DNA of 64,000 nucleotides from contig VWZX01007017.1 in NCBI GenBank assembly GCA_013399015.1, positions 142,768 through 206,767 on the forward strand. Reading direction: 5' to 3'. The DNA is from Galbula dea. Lineage: Eukaryota; Chordata; Aves; Piciformes; Galbulidae. Numbering within the stretch: position 1 is the first letter of the stretch; each line of letters opens with the position of its first letter. The notes under the pieces were generated by a model, which did not search any database, was not told where the DNA came from, and worked only from the letters and a program-made list of their open reading frames with translations. The translations under genes and the position numbers were made by a program. Below, piece after piece: positions 44,105 through 56,700 of this stretch.

Positions 44105-47100
44105 ATGGCTATCCTGTTTGCTGTTGTGGCAAGAGGCACAACCATCCTGGCCAAACATGCCTGGTGTGGAGGAAACTTCCTGGAGGTGACAGAGCAGATC
44201 CTGGCCAAGATACCCTCTGAGAACAACAAACTGACCTACTCCCATGGGAGGTGAGTGCTGGGTGTGGGAGGAGAGGGCACTGACCCTGCAGGAGGACAGC
44301 AATAACCACAGTGCAGCCCAGCTTGGATTTGGGTTGTTTGTGTTCTGCTGGAATGGGCACTCAGCTCCCTGGGGACATTTTCCCCCAGAGCTTTGCTGCA
44401 TGATCAGGATTTGAGTTTAGCTTCAGCAATAAGCTGATAGAAAATGAAGCTTTCTGCTTTTATACCTCTGCAGAGTGAGCTGGAGGGTGGTGGGCTCTGG
44501 TTGTCAGGCTCTTGGAGTCTTGCTGGAGTCCTTTGGTGGACTTCCTGAGGTTCCAAGGTGGCTTTAGGTACAGATGTCACCCTGCTCAGGTCACTGCTGC
44601 ATCCTGAGTGCTTTCAAGTCACACTGGCAGATGTTTTGAAGTCATCCTGAGTCTGTGGGACAGAAGGATTTGTCCCAGGCTTGTACAGAGCTTGTACAGC
44701 CTCTGGTCAGCACTGAGAGAGTGAAGGGATTAGGAGTTCCTTCATCTGAGACTGTGCAGAGTAGGTAAGCCAGCAGGCTGTGGAGAAAGGCCATTTGGAA
44801 GTGTTGGACCTCACCTCAGCTCTGTCTTTGGAGCTGGCAGCCTGGCTGGATTCTCAGTGTTGCCCAAACTCTGCTGTTAAACCTTGTTTTGCTCCCTGAG
44901 GGTTCAGAGATCAGCACTGGGGTGCTCTGCTTGTATCCTTCCCTGCCTTGGGAGCACTAACAGTCCCTAGGGGAGAGCAGAGGAACTGGAATTTGCTCTT
45001 CAGCTTCTCTAGCCCTTGAAGGCCCTGCAGTGTCTCCTAGGAGCTTAGACCTGTGGCAGCTCCAAATCACCTTTCTTTTCTCTTCTCCACAGCTACCTGT
45101 TTCATTACATCTGCCAAGACAGGATTATATACCTCTGCATCACAGATGATGTGAGTATTTGGGTGACAGCTATCACACAGGGAGGCTCTGGGCAGGTTTG
45201 GGCTTTTTCTGTTGTCTGGTATGTTAAAGAAAATCAGTCTGAGGTGCCTTGAAGCTGCTGCTTGTGTTCTCACTCAGCTTTGAAGCCTGGAACTCAAATG
45301 CCTGTGACTAGAGTCATGAAGGTTGGAAGAGATCTCCAAGAACTCTAAATAGTTGGGTTTGAGGTTAAGCTTGGTTTTGCCTCATGTCTCTTAGCACCCC
45401 CAGGGCAGTAGAACCTAGCTGCAGGGGTGAGCCTTTACCTGTCAGTCAAATATGGCTCAGACCCCTCAGTTCTGCAAGTGCTGAAAGCAAAAACTTCTCC
45501 CTCACTGAAGAAAGTCACCAGGCACAGCAGGAGAGTTAGGGATGCCCCAGAGAAGTCTGCTGCCAACCAGGAGGCTGAGACTGAATGAAACCTGGCTGCT
45601 GCTCAGCCCTAGGATAAGCAGTCAAATGCCATCTCCTGTTACCTGCCTGTCAAGAACTGCTAATGCCAGTTTCTCTGCAGCTGGCTCCATCACCATCCCT
45701 GGCCTGGCACAGCTCTGGCCATGCTCTGCTCTCTCCCTTCCAGGACTTTGAAAGATCCAGGGCCTTCACCTTCCTGAATGAGATCAAGAAGAGGTTTCAG
45801 ACCACCTATGGCTCCCGAGCACAGACAGCCCTTCCCTATGCAATGAACAGCGAGTTCTCCAGCGTCTTGGCTGCCCAGCTGGTGAGTTATCTTCCTAGCT
45901 GGGTTTCCCAAACAAGCCAGGCTTCCCCCCAGAAATGCTCCTTGTGTTTTCTCCCCTGGGGCTGAAGCTCTGCCCTGAGTCTGGGTAGAAAGCTGGAGGA
46001 GTGGTTGTTCTCCACCCACCCACCCTGCAACTGGTAAAAATGGGTAAGAGTTGGCCCTTTTCCCGTCCCTGGCCACTACTGAGCAGAGTCTGGCCCCAGC
46101 CTCTTGCCCCCAGCCTTCAGCTCTTGCTCAGCCTTGAGCAGATCCCCTCTGGGGCTGCTCTTCTCCAGGCTCAGCAGCCCCAGGGCTCTCAGCCTTTCCT
46201 CCTGCCAGAGCTGCTCCAGTGCCCTCAGCATCTTGGGAGCCTCTGCTGGACTCTCTCCAGCAGTTCCTGGTCTCTCTTGAACTGGGGAGCCCAGAACTGG
46301 ATCCAGGACTCCAGCTGGAGGCTCCCTAGGGCAGAGCAGAGGGGGAGGAGAACCTCCTGTGACCTGCTGGTGACACTCTTCATGCACCCCAGGAGCCCAT
46401 TCAGATGGGTGTGTGGGATCTGTAAGCGGCTGAGGTGCTCACATTTTGGTCTGCTACCCACTTCCAAATGTCTCAGGTCACTTGGTGCTGTCCTGCAGTG
46501 TTTCCTTTGTTAGTCTGAAGGCCCTGAGGAGCCCTGTGGGGAGTCCCTGCTCTCACTGACTGTGTGTTACAGAAATACCACTCAGAGAGCAAAGGGAGTG
46601 ACCAGGTGGCAGAGACACAAGCTCAGATCGATGAACTGAAAGGAATCATGGTTCGAAACATAGGTATGTGGCTTCCCTCAGGGCCATGGGGGCCTCTGGG
46701 GCACTTACTGGGGTGAAGCTGCTGGTGGGGTGACCTCTCTTGTCAGAATGAGCTGATGGGAGGGAGCTGAGGGAGCTTTGAGCTCACAGTGTGGTGAGGT
46801 GGCACGTGAGTGCTGTAGGAGGTGACCTTTGGGGTCTGGTTGTGGCTTTCCTGCAGCTCCTGGGAGGAAAATGCTCCTCAGTTAACTTAGATACTTCTGT
46901 GGGTCAGAGCCTGGCCTTTGACAAGTCTGACCATGTAAAATTAGGTCTGGAATTGACCCAAACTGAGTCCTGTCAGTCCCAAAATGTAGCATATGTGATG
47001 TGAGACTGTTTCCTAAGCAGCTGCTTGGCAACTTCTGAACAGCTAAGAGTTACTTGATGCCTAACCAACCACTGCCAGGAGCTCCTGGCTTGGATTTAGG

Positions 47101-49006
47101 TCTTGGAAGCAGCTTTTTCCACTGGGATTCAACCTACAGATCTGCCATGGTTTTGTCTCTTTCTCCAGACCTGGTGGCACAAAGAGGAGAGAAGCTGGAG
47201 CTGCTGATTGATAAAACAGAGAACCTCGTGGATTCAGTAAGTCTGGGGAAGAGCTTGGCCATGGGGAAACAGCTAACGTGATGCCAGCACAAGCTGTGGG
47301 GCTTCATGTCCTCATCCTGTGTCCACTCTTCATCTGGAGTGCTAGGAAATCCAAACACCTCTGAGCTGGCAAAAAATATTCATGGTTCAGAGAGGTAGTA
47401 GAGATAGCTGAAGCTTATCCAGCAGGGAATTCTCCCCTGTCCTCCAGCTTTCAGATGTTTCACCTTCCTCAGGTGGTGGCAAGGAGTAGTCTAAGCTCAG
47501 GTAATGTTTTGGACACATGGAATTCCTCCAGTGATGAGGCTGGATTCCTGGAGGGGCTCTCCCAGGGAGTGTTGGCTCTTGGAAGCCATGCAGAAAGTGA
47601 AGGAATGGGATATGCTTCTGGTGTGAATGTCTTATCCCAGTGAGGAATGTCCTAGGAGATCCAGGGCTGAAGTTCTCAGACTTCAGAGTAGTGGAGTGTG
47701 TTTTGTCACTCCTCTGGGAGCCTTGGGCACTGGAGTATTGTACCTCAGCCAAAGGTGTTGGAAGCCTCCTAGCAGCAGTGGCAAGGGCTTCCTTTTGGAA
47801 AGGGGCTCTGGAGAAGCTGGTGGCTGGAGTAGCTCTGTCCTCTGGAGAACTAGTCAGGGCTGAGGTGAGGTGTGTTGGTATCCAGCAGTCTGTGAGCAGA
47901 CTGCAGAGCCAAGCCAGGGAAGTGCTCCCAAAGTTGAGCTGATGGCTGAGCATGGGAGTGGGCTTCAGATCAACACTGATCTGCAGAAGTGTTGAGGTGG
48001 TTTGTGGAGAAGACCTGCCAGTAATGAGCAGAGGGTGCTGTGGACTTGGCTTGTCCTGGGTGCTGCAGTCTTCCTCTGAGCAGGCAGATCCTTGGCTGAG
48101 CTGCTGGGGGAAAGCTTGTGAGAACAGTTGCACTCATCCAGCCTGCTTTGGGTGCCTGAGGTCATCGGGTGACCAAACCTGTTCTGAACGGTGGAACTGC
48201 TGGATAGCTTCATCTGGTTTCTTGGAGGAGGTTCAGGAATTCATTACCTCTTTCACTTTCTCTTGTAGTCAGTCACTTTCAAAACTACCAGCAGGAACCT
48301 TGCCAGAGCCATGTGTATGAAGAACCTCAAGCTTACCATTGTCATCGTCATCGTGTCCATTGTAAGTATGGAGCTGAGGAACCTTCAGCCAATGGCATCT
48401 TCCTGTCTCCAGAGCTCTGTGCCTGGAAGGCTCTTAGCTGGACCACAAGTGTTCTGATGGTCTTGTGAGAGGAGCATCCTGCCAGGTAGCTTTTCTTCTC
48501 AAGGCACTAGGAAAAGCTTCCCAAACAGTTCTGTCTCACTTCCAAGTGCTTGCCATGGACTTTGCTACCTCTACTGGCAGCTAAGGTATGGAGCTGATGG
48601 CTACTCTGTACCTTGCAGTGGCTTTTTAGGCCTCAGTCCTGGTGACCTCTCTTCACTCTGAAGTAGCTTTTTTGTGCCATGTCCTTGTACCTCCAGACTG
48701 AGGGTGCTGAAGGGTTAGCTGCAGGTTGGATGTGTGAGGTACTTGATGAGGTGATGTCCTGCTGGAGGACAATGTGACACAGTGGAGGAAGAGCCACTTG
48801 CACAGAACCCTGGGGGACATCTGATGAGTTCTTTCAGGGTTGGGAGAACCTGGGCTTTGCAGTTTCCTTGCCAGGACAGCAGCTGGCTGATGGTGGGAGT
48901 GCAGTTCTCCACTGAAGCAGCATTCTTCTGTCTCCAGGTTATCATCTACATCATCCTCTCTGCTGCCTGTGGTGGGCTTGCCTGGCCAAGCTGTGTGCAG
49001 AAGTAA
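44105..49006 (+). CDS. VAMP7: Vesicle-associated membrane protein 7 (longin R-SNARE), 7 coding exons
   Basis: R-SNARE for late endosome/lysosome fusion, regulated exocytosis and neurite outgrowth. Coding exons: 44105-44250 (acceptor at 44091), 45093-45150, 45744-45881, 46573-46663, 47169-47236, 48269-48361, 48938-49006. All are GT-AG and in phase; 663 nt give 220 aa, the same length as human. The N-terminus MAILFAVVARGTTILAKHAW opens the longin domain (about 1-110). The SNARE motif is about 125-185, with R150 as the zero-layer arginine. The tail anchor is about 189-208, followed by a short lumenal end with WPSC. The linker between longin and SNARE domains (115-128) is the part that differs most from human. 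The gene looks fully functional. Intron 1 is 6.5 kb and intron 4 holds an antisense CR1. Confidence 0.97.
45311..45350 (-). mobile_element. Short CR1-like 3' tail in VAMP7 intron 3
   Basis: GAAGGTTGGAAGAGATCTCC matches the CR1 3' end in minus orientation; too short to be certain. Confidence 0.45.
46069..46395 (-). mobile_element. CR1 internal fragment in VAMP7 intron 4
   Basis: Antisense to VAMP7; covers GAGCAGAGTCTGGCCCCAGC to CACTCTTCATGC, without a 3' end. Confidence 0.88.
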
Positions 49007-50875
49007 CTGGAGGCAGCTGGTGCTGGTCACTTGGAGACAAGAATCCCAGGAGTGTGAAGAAGCAACCTATGGAATAACTCTTTAATCTTTCACTACTGAC
49101 ACCTTCTCATTCTTCCATCCCTCCAGGACTTCAGTCAGAGAGTTTTGTTTTGCCTTACCACCCAGAACAGCCCCAGCAGGTCACTGCTTCCCTGCAGCTG
49201 GAACCTCAAGAATGGGCTGCTTTCAATTACTTGAAGGGATAATTATTTTGGTTGTTGTTTCCTTTCCTGCCCCACCTCCAACCTTCTCAGCTGGTGGGAT
49301 GGTGCCTGCAGCTCCAGAGGGTTCTGTGCATGCCCACGTGTCCCTGTAGCTCTGCACTTCCACCTGAGCAGTGTGCAAGGGGAGAGGGGTTCTGCTGCCC
49401 AGGGCCTGCCTGCCAGGATGGAGGTGGAAGGCAGTCCAGGGAGGGGCTGAGCCAAGCTAGGGGTGATGGGTGTGAGGGAATTCCCCACTCTGGGAGCTCC
49501 AGGGGCCTCTCCCTGCACAGCTGTGGCCTCACCTGGTCACTTGTAGCTGTTCAACAGGTCGAGGTTGCAAGTGGCCTGCTGGTAGGCACAAGAACAGCAG
49601 TTTTTGGGCTGGGGCTACAAGTAGGTGCTGCCTCTGAAGGAGACCTCCCTTTTGTTGGAGGTCCTTCTGCAGGTGTTGGGTCACCTCAGCACTTTGAAGT
49701 TGCTGCCTCTTCATCCTCACTTCTTTCTCATCTCCCTCCCACCTTAATTTGTGGCTGAAGGTGGATGCACGTAGTTAAGGTTGCAGGAAGGGATCTGCTT
49801 TCTCATGTGGTGTTTCTCCTCTTCTTCTCCTGAGGGTGGACTAAAATGAATACTAATGATGTCACTTGCTAAGGTGAAATTGGGGCCAAGCTGTTGGTCT
49901 GGCTTGATAAGGTGTCAGGTATCTGCTGCATGTGCTTCTGCTCTGAGGGGGTGCACTAAGAACTGAGGCCAGAGAGGGGACAGCAGGCTGGAGTGGATGG
50001 ATGGTCACTTCATGGCCTGAAGAAAGGCTCTGTCAGAGGCTGTAGGAACATCTGCTCCTCTGGAAAGAAAACCAGAACCAAACCCAAGGCTAATAACCAA
50101 ATGTAGTCTGAGGTCTGGTGAGGATGTGGTGCTGTTAAGAGGACAGGAACACTGTTTCTGTCCCAGCTGGAGATCAGTCACCAGCCCCATGCTGGCTGAC
50201 TGGGGTGAGGGTGCAGGGACACTGTCTTCTGCCCTGCAGGTTCATTTCCAGGAGAAGACACAGAAACTACTGAGCTCTCCTAAAAGCATCAGATCTATAA
50301 AGGAAGCTACATTTTTTGGCCCAGGGAGGTGGCTTCTAGCAGTGGGTGGATGCTGGTGAGGTGTGGGGAGGGGGGGGAAGCTTCATTTGGTGATGAGGAA
50401 CCTCAAGCACCTTGCTTGGTGCTGTGGGTTTGCTGTGGCACAGGCAGAGCAGGGACAGGACACTGCTGCTCCTGACCTTGGAGCTCTCCAGCAGGGGCCA
50501 GACAAAGACTTCTCCTACAAACATCTCTTGCTTAGTTGGATTGGTCTTCTGCCAGGCTGCAGCTGAAGGCAGGGTGATCAGCTCTGGATGGCCAGCAGGT
50601 GTCACTGGGTCTGGTCCGTGGGGTGGTCGCTGGCACCTGTTGCTCTCCGTTAACCGAATGTAAAGCTCAGACCCTGACTCCTGCAGCCCCTCCCCAGCCC
50701 CCTGTAGGACTGTGCATGTTTTAGGGATCCTTGATGTTTCCATGTTCATTTCTCTGATCTCTTGTCTTATGTACAAATATTTTTATGGCCAGACTTCCCT
50801 TTCCCTTGCTGAGGATGCACTGAGGCATTTGGTGTACAAAGTGACCCTGATTTCAATAAAACAACTGTACAGGAC
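49007..50875 (+). other. VAMP7: VAMP7 3'UTR with polyadenylation signal
   Basis: No further coding sequence follows the TAA at 49004-49006. The first convincing AATAAA on the plus strand is at 50855-50860, giving a 3'UTR of about 1.87 kb, consistent with the long 3'UTR known for VAMP7. It is free of CR1, unlike most of the window, which fits purifying selection on a mature transcript. Cleavage should fall near 50875. Confidence 0.65.
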
Positions 50876-53521
50876 AGCAAGGCCTCCTCAGTCCTGGGGG
50901 GAAGGAAGGGAGGGAGGTCACCCTGGGGCCTGCTGACAGAAGGCACCTCTGGAAGGTCCTGCTGGGTCCACCCTGGCTGTGTGAAACCTTTAGGCTCTGG
51001 AAGGATGGTGACTTGAGGTTTGATGCAGGTGACTTGGACAGGACTTCAGTTCTGGTGCTGGTGGAAAGAAGCTGCTCTCCCCAGTGGGAACTTGGGAGTG
51101 GCTGTAGGGACAAAGGCTCTACTGGCTCAGAGCAGGAGAGGAAAAGTGCTGACACAGGCAGTGATGAAAGCTGGGAAAACCTCTGAATCTCAGTGATAAC
51201 AGACCTCACTGGCAGGAGGGACATCCTCAGCAGGAGATGTTTTTCCTCCTCTCCAGCCAGAGCTGAGGAGAAGCCACTTCTAGAGAGTTTGTTTGTCACA
51301 CAAACCTCTTCACCACTCTTGTCTTGCACTAGAGCCTCTCTGTGAGAACTTTGGTGGCCTTTTGTCTGCCTCAGGACTGTTCAGTGCTGATGCATTTGGG
51401 AGGAGGTTCATGCAGCAGAAGAGGGAGTTGGATTTCCTCTCAAGCTTGCAGAAACTCTGCAAGTTCAGTTGGTTGGTTCTTGGTTTGAGGCCAAGCTGCA
51501 TTCTGATGTTACCTGCTGGGGCTCAGGGTGAGCCAGAACACAGAGATCTGAGGGAAGATCATGGCTTAGAAATAAAGATGAAAGGCTAAAACTTCAACTG
51601 AGATCTCATTAGTGGGACAGTGCTCAGAGAGCTGAGCTTTGTGCTTAGTGTTCCTGTCTGTGGCCCCAAGGCCAAGGGCTGACTCTTTCCTGCAGCAGGA
51701 CAGCTACCTTCAAGGGCTTGGCACTATCAGACTGGTATCCCAAATCCCATTGGAATAAAGCTCTGGTTCACCTTCTGGCTGAGTTCTCTTTAGCATCTGC
51801 TCCACCTAGGAATGCCTGTCCAATCTGTATCTCCATCAGCATCCCTCCTGCAGTTCAGAGAAGCCATCACATGCCTGTAAGCCTTAACTGGAATATTAAC
51901 CTTCACCTGTTTACCTGGGTTACTTTTCCAGAAGGATTTTCTTTCCCTGGCATTAAAGGATCAGTTCAGTCTGTGTTCAACAACAGCTCTCTCTGCTTGG
52001 GAGGCTGCAAAATGCACTGTTGGAGTACAGACCAGAGAGGAGAACTCAACAGGAGACCTCTCCAAGGAGAGAAGTGGACCTGGAGAGTCAGTGCTTGCTG
52101 ATCTCTCTGCACAAAGGGGAAGGTAAGTTCACTGTGACCAGGTTACAGCTTTTCCACCAGGCAGAAGTATTAGAGAACCTCCTCCCTAGAGGAAGAGCCT
52201 CAAGAGGAGAGTGCTGAACCTCACAGAGCTTTCCTGGGAAGTGAGCAGCCCTATTTGTGCAACCACCCGTTGGGTGATGACTTCACAAGGGGCTGAGAAG
52301 AGCCAGCTCATGCCACAGTCATTCCTGTGGTGGCATCATCTCCAGGTGCCACAGGGACAGAGACAGGAGCTAAGCTGCAGCAAACTTGCTCCCAACTGTC
52401 TTTTCCTCTTTGTTTTCCCCTTTCTAAAGCAAGCTCAGTGCAAGAAGTGATCTGTGAGGAAGCTCTGCAGGATGCTTTACATCTGCAGGTGTGTCCTGGC
52501 TGCTTAGGCTACCTGTGGCTGTTCTTTCAGAAAAGACATGACCCCAGTGCTGTGAGTTAGTTTTTCCCACCTCAGTCTTACAAAATCCAAGACTAAAAGT
52601 AAACATCAGTACTTGGATCATAAGAGATTTCCTCTGCAGAGCTGCAGCAGCAGTGTTGTGAGAGCCTCAGGGTGAGCCCAGCCCTGCTCCCCAGTCCAGC
52701 TCAGCTCAGTGTTGGAACCAAGCAGATCCACTTCAGCACCAGAACATTTTATTAAAACTACACTATCAAAATCACATTTTGAGGGCAGGGAGAACATCAC
52801 TACCAGTGCACTGCTGCTGTCCTAGAGTGTGCTCCTAGCATCCAGCACTTGAGGAGAAGGAGGTGAAATCCTTCATAGCCAAGGAGACAGTAGAAAACTC
52901 TTTTCTCCCCAAACAGGGGGGCAGTTGGGGGCTGTTTGGAAGAGCTCCCAGGGAAAGCCCTTCCAGGCAGATCAGTCAGGGGGGGAAAGGTTTAGGAAGT
53001 TTACTTCTACCTGGTGTTGAAATTCCTCATCTGAGAGATGAAGGTGGAGAGAAGCAGCAGTTGTTATCTGGCAGCCCCTGCCTGTTGACAAACCCACACA
53101 AATATTGTGTGCTGCTCCTTCCCTTCTCAACTGTGACCTGACTCCCAACAGCTCCAAGTGGACTAGAGATATAAAAACCTGCTGTTAACTCCTAGGACAA
53201 AGAATAAAAAGTTGCAGAAATACATTCTGTACAAAGTTAAAAAAGAACCAACCAAACAAAACCCAAACCAACCAAACCCAAAGAGTTGAGTTTCAGACAA
53301 AGATTAGAGTACATCAGGCTGAGGTTTCCAAGTCTTCTACCATCTCTATCCCTAGTTCTAGTCTCCTGTGCCACAGGCTGTGCCTGCAGCTCCACACTGC
53401 TGTCTGGCAGGAAGAGGACAAGCCACAGCCCTTCCAAGGGAGTGTCCTCTAGAGCAGGTCCTGGCTTTGGTGCCAAAGCTTCCCCAGAGCTGCCAGGAGA
53501 GGTTTCTATGGAATAAGGCTC
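50876..53521. other. Intergenic between VAMP7 and the SLAIN-like gene
   Basis: No exon or CR1 recognised. An A/C-rich low-complexity run occurs at 53240-53282. Part may be a long 3'UTR of the SLAIN-like gene. Confidence 0.5.
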
Positions 53522-53527
53522 TTTATT
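53522..53527 (-). terminator. Candidate polyadenylation signal of the SLAIN-like gene
   Basis: AATAAA on the minus strand about 260 bp after the stop codon. A second minus-strand AATAAA lies at 52748-52753, about 1.03 kb after the stop, so two 3'UTR lengths are possible. Confidence 0.4.
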
Positions 53528-53782
53528 TCCAGTCTCCATGCTGAAGACTTGTATTCCAGTAACAGTTCTGACCAGTGGAAAGGCAGTTGTTTCACCAGGA
53601 CGAGGTGAAGCTCTTGGCAGACGAGCAGAAGGTGAGGACAAGTTTTGTGTTCAAGAGGAGAGGGAGCTATGTACATCAGGTCTGTGGGGTGATGGGGGCT
53701 GGAGTTCTGTTTTCAGCTAAGGTTCCTGTGCCCAGCCAGCTGGGTCCTGCTTCACAGCGGGGTTTGGCAGTAGGTCAGGGTG

Positions 53783-56700
53783 TCAGTAGCACCCTTCCTT
53801 CCAGGAGTCATCCTCCATGGGCTGTGCTGACTGAAGAAACCTGGGATGGGAGACAAAACCCAAAGGTCACTGACAGCTACAAGCAGCCAAGTCCCCAGTA
53901 AAAGGAGTGAGGAGCACAGAAATGCATCTGTGAAGGTTTAGTTTACACTGGGCTTCTGCAACATGTGTCTTTGGACACAGTGTCACTCTCTGCCTGCCTG
54001 AGGTAAAGCCTCACAGGCCTGTGTGCCCAGATTGCACCAGGAGACCACTGAACAGCCACAGCCACATCATAGAATCAGTGAGGTTGGAGAAGGCCTTTAA
54101 GCTCATCAAGTCCAACCATTAACTGAACACTGCCAGGTCATCACTGCACCAGGGCCCCTCAGCACCACATCTCCAGGGCTTTCAAACCCCTCCAGGGATG
54201 GTGACTCCACCAGTGCCCTGGGCAGCCTATGCCAGACCTTGCCAACCCTTCTAAGAGAGAAATTGTTCCTGATGTCCAACCTAAACCTCACCCCGTGCAA
54301 CCTGAAGCCATTTCCTCTTGTTCTATCCCCAACCACAACCCTACATCCAAGTTAATCACAGAATGAATCAACTCTGAACGAATCAGCAGCCCTGACCCAA
54401 CTCTGTACCCCTTCACACTTCAAACCAGGAGATGAACATCACTTTCTAGCAGATCTGTGCAATAACAGCAGACATTCAAGCCTACAAGGCTTGAAGCCTC
54501 ACACCTACCTCCTGGAGGGTTGTGTTGGCTTGCTCCTGGGCACCGAGATTCCTCCCAGGGACGTGCGTGCTTTGAGGGGTGAGTTTTTTGCCACAGTGAC
54601 CATGTTTGTGCTTCTGGTAGTGCAAGTGCTGCTGGAGGAGCCCGTGGAGAGCGAAGGTGCCTGCGGCTTCCGCGCTCCGCCGCCAGGGGCTGCGTAACTG
54701 CAAGCTTTCACCACCTGCCTGGGAGTCAGCAGGGAGTTGGGGCAGGATCCTGCTTTCAGGGCTGGCCTCACTGGTAGGGGAGACTGCCCAGCACTGGAGG
54801 AGTACCTGAGCTTACTGGGAGCCAGACCTGGAAATGGAGTAACAAAAGGAAGAATAAACCAGTTGGAACACTTGAGGATAGGAGGATTTTGAGGGCTTCA
54901 GGGTGGTAAACAGAGGAGAGGAAGGCCTGGGCCCAGAGGAAGGCACTGCACTGACCTGCTGACCGCTGCTGGGTTCGTGGAATTCGACTGCTTGGCACCT
55001 GCAGGTCGGACTCCAAGCTGCGACTGCTGCGCACAGACTCCAAAGCTCGAAGGCTGGTCCTGGCCAGATTGGGCATGCTGTGACGCATCTCCTCTGAAAG
55101 CAAGAGCAAAGTCTCTGATTGCTGCTTCTCGTAGCAGAGAGTCAGAGAATCACAGAGTTGTTCAGGTTGGAAGAGACCTTTAAGATCACCAAGCCCAACC
55201 ATTAACCTAACACTGCCAGGTCAGCACTGCACCAGGGCCCTCAGCACCACATCTCCATAGCTGTCAAACCCCTCCAGGGATGGGGTCTCCACCACTGCCC
55301 TGGGCAGCCTGGGCCAGGCCTTGCCAGCCCTTCTGGGGAAGAAACTGTTCCTCACGTCCAACCTAAAGCTCCCCTGGTGCAACTCGAGGCTGTTCTGTCT
55401 TGTCCCATCCCTGAAGAGATGTAGAATGGTTCAGATTCTCCCTCAAAAGACACAGACACTTAAAAGTAGACAAGTGAGCAACTAATTGGACTCATAGAAC
55501 CATCTTGTTTGGCAAATATCTCCAAGATCATCAAGTCCAACTGCCCAGCACACACTTGCCAGGCTCACCACTAAACCAGCTGCCTTTAAACACCAGGATT
55601 TTTAAGATGTAGCTATCAAACTCGGGTTCAGTGACTCCCACCAAAAGCTTATCAGGAGCTCACCTTCGCTGTTTGCATACTTGAGGCGATCTTGCATGGG
55701 GCTCTGGACGGATCTCCTGGGGGGACGGATGCGGGACGTGGCTGACCGGCCGTAATCCGTGCTGGCAGAAGGGGACTGACATCGGGGCGAGCTGAGTGGA
55801 GAGGGTGAGTATCTGTGAGCACTGCGGTAGGACAGGGAACAGTCATAGTCATCCTCATCCTCCAGGCTGTAGGTGTCAAACTCCTGGTCGCTGTAGGTGC
55901 CTCTTCGAAGCGAGTGGAGGGAGGCACTGGAGCTGCGACGGGACACGGAGGCGGAGCTGGAGGCACAGTCCTGACGGAGGCCTGGAGATAGAGCACAACA
56001 CAGCTCCAAGTCATCCTACCTCAGAGCAGATGTTCCTCACCCAGCTGCCACACAAATTCAGAAGTGTTGTTTTTATCAGTTATTCATTTCAACTGGGAAG
56101 GGGAGTCAAGTTAATGACTCTCCTGAAGACACAGCTGCACCCTGACAGAGTGGCTGTCAAGGGATCCGTGTCCAAGTGGAGGCCAGTGACAAGTGGAGTC
56201 CCTCAAGGATCAGTAGTGGGACCAGTCTTGTTCAGCATCTCTGTCAGAGACATGGACAGTGGCATCGAGTGCTCCCTCAGCAAGTTTGCCAACGACACCA
56301 AGCAGTGTGGTGCAGTTAATACACTGGAGGGGAGGGATGCCATCCAGAGGGACCTGGACAGGCTGGAGAGGTGGGCCCATGCCAACCACATGAAGTTCAA
56401 CAAGAACAAGTGCAAGGTCCTGCATCTGGGTCGGGGCAATCCCAAGCACCAATAAAGGCTGGGTGAAGATTGGCTTGAGAGCAGCCCTGAGGAAAGAGAC
56501 TTGGGGGTGCTGGTGGATGAGAAGCTCAACATGAGCTGCCAGTGTGTGCTTGCAGCCCAGAGGCCAACCATATCCTGGGCTGCATCAAGAGAAGTGTGGC
56601 CAGCAGGTGGAGGGAGGTGATTCTCCCCCTCTACTCTGCTCTCCTGAGACCCCACCTGGAGTACTGTGTCCAGTTCTGGAGCCCCTGTTCCAAGAGGGAT

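Noticed and set aside
47387..48133. 248-codon open frame on the minus strand
   Set aside because: Lies antisense in a VAMP7 intron, has low-complexity Ser/Thr/Pro composition and no splice or family support.
54770..54955. Alternative acceptor at CTGACTCCCAG|GCAGG (54720 region) for the SLAIN-like exon
   Set aside because: It has a good pyrimidine tract but would put the downstream exon out of frame with the phase-1 donor at 54956; the acceptor at 54770/54771 keeps the frame.
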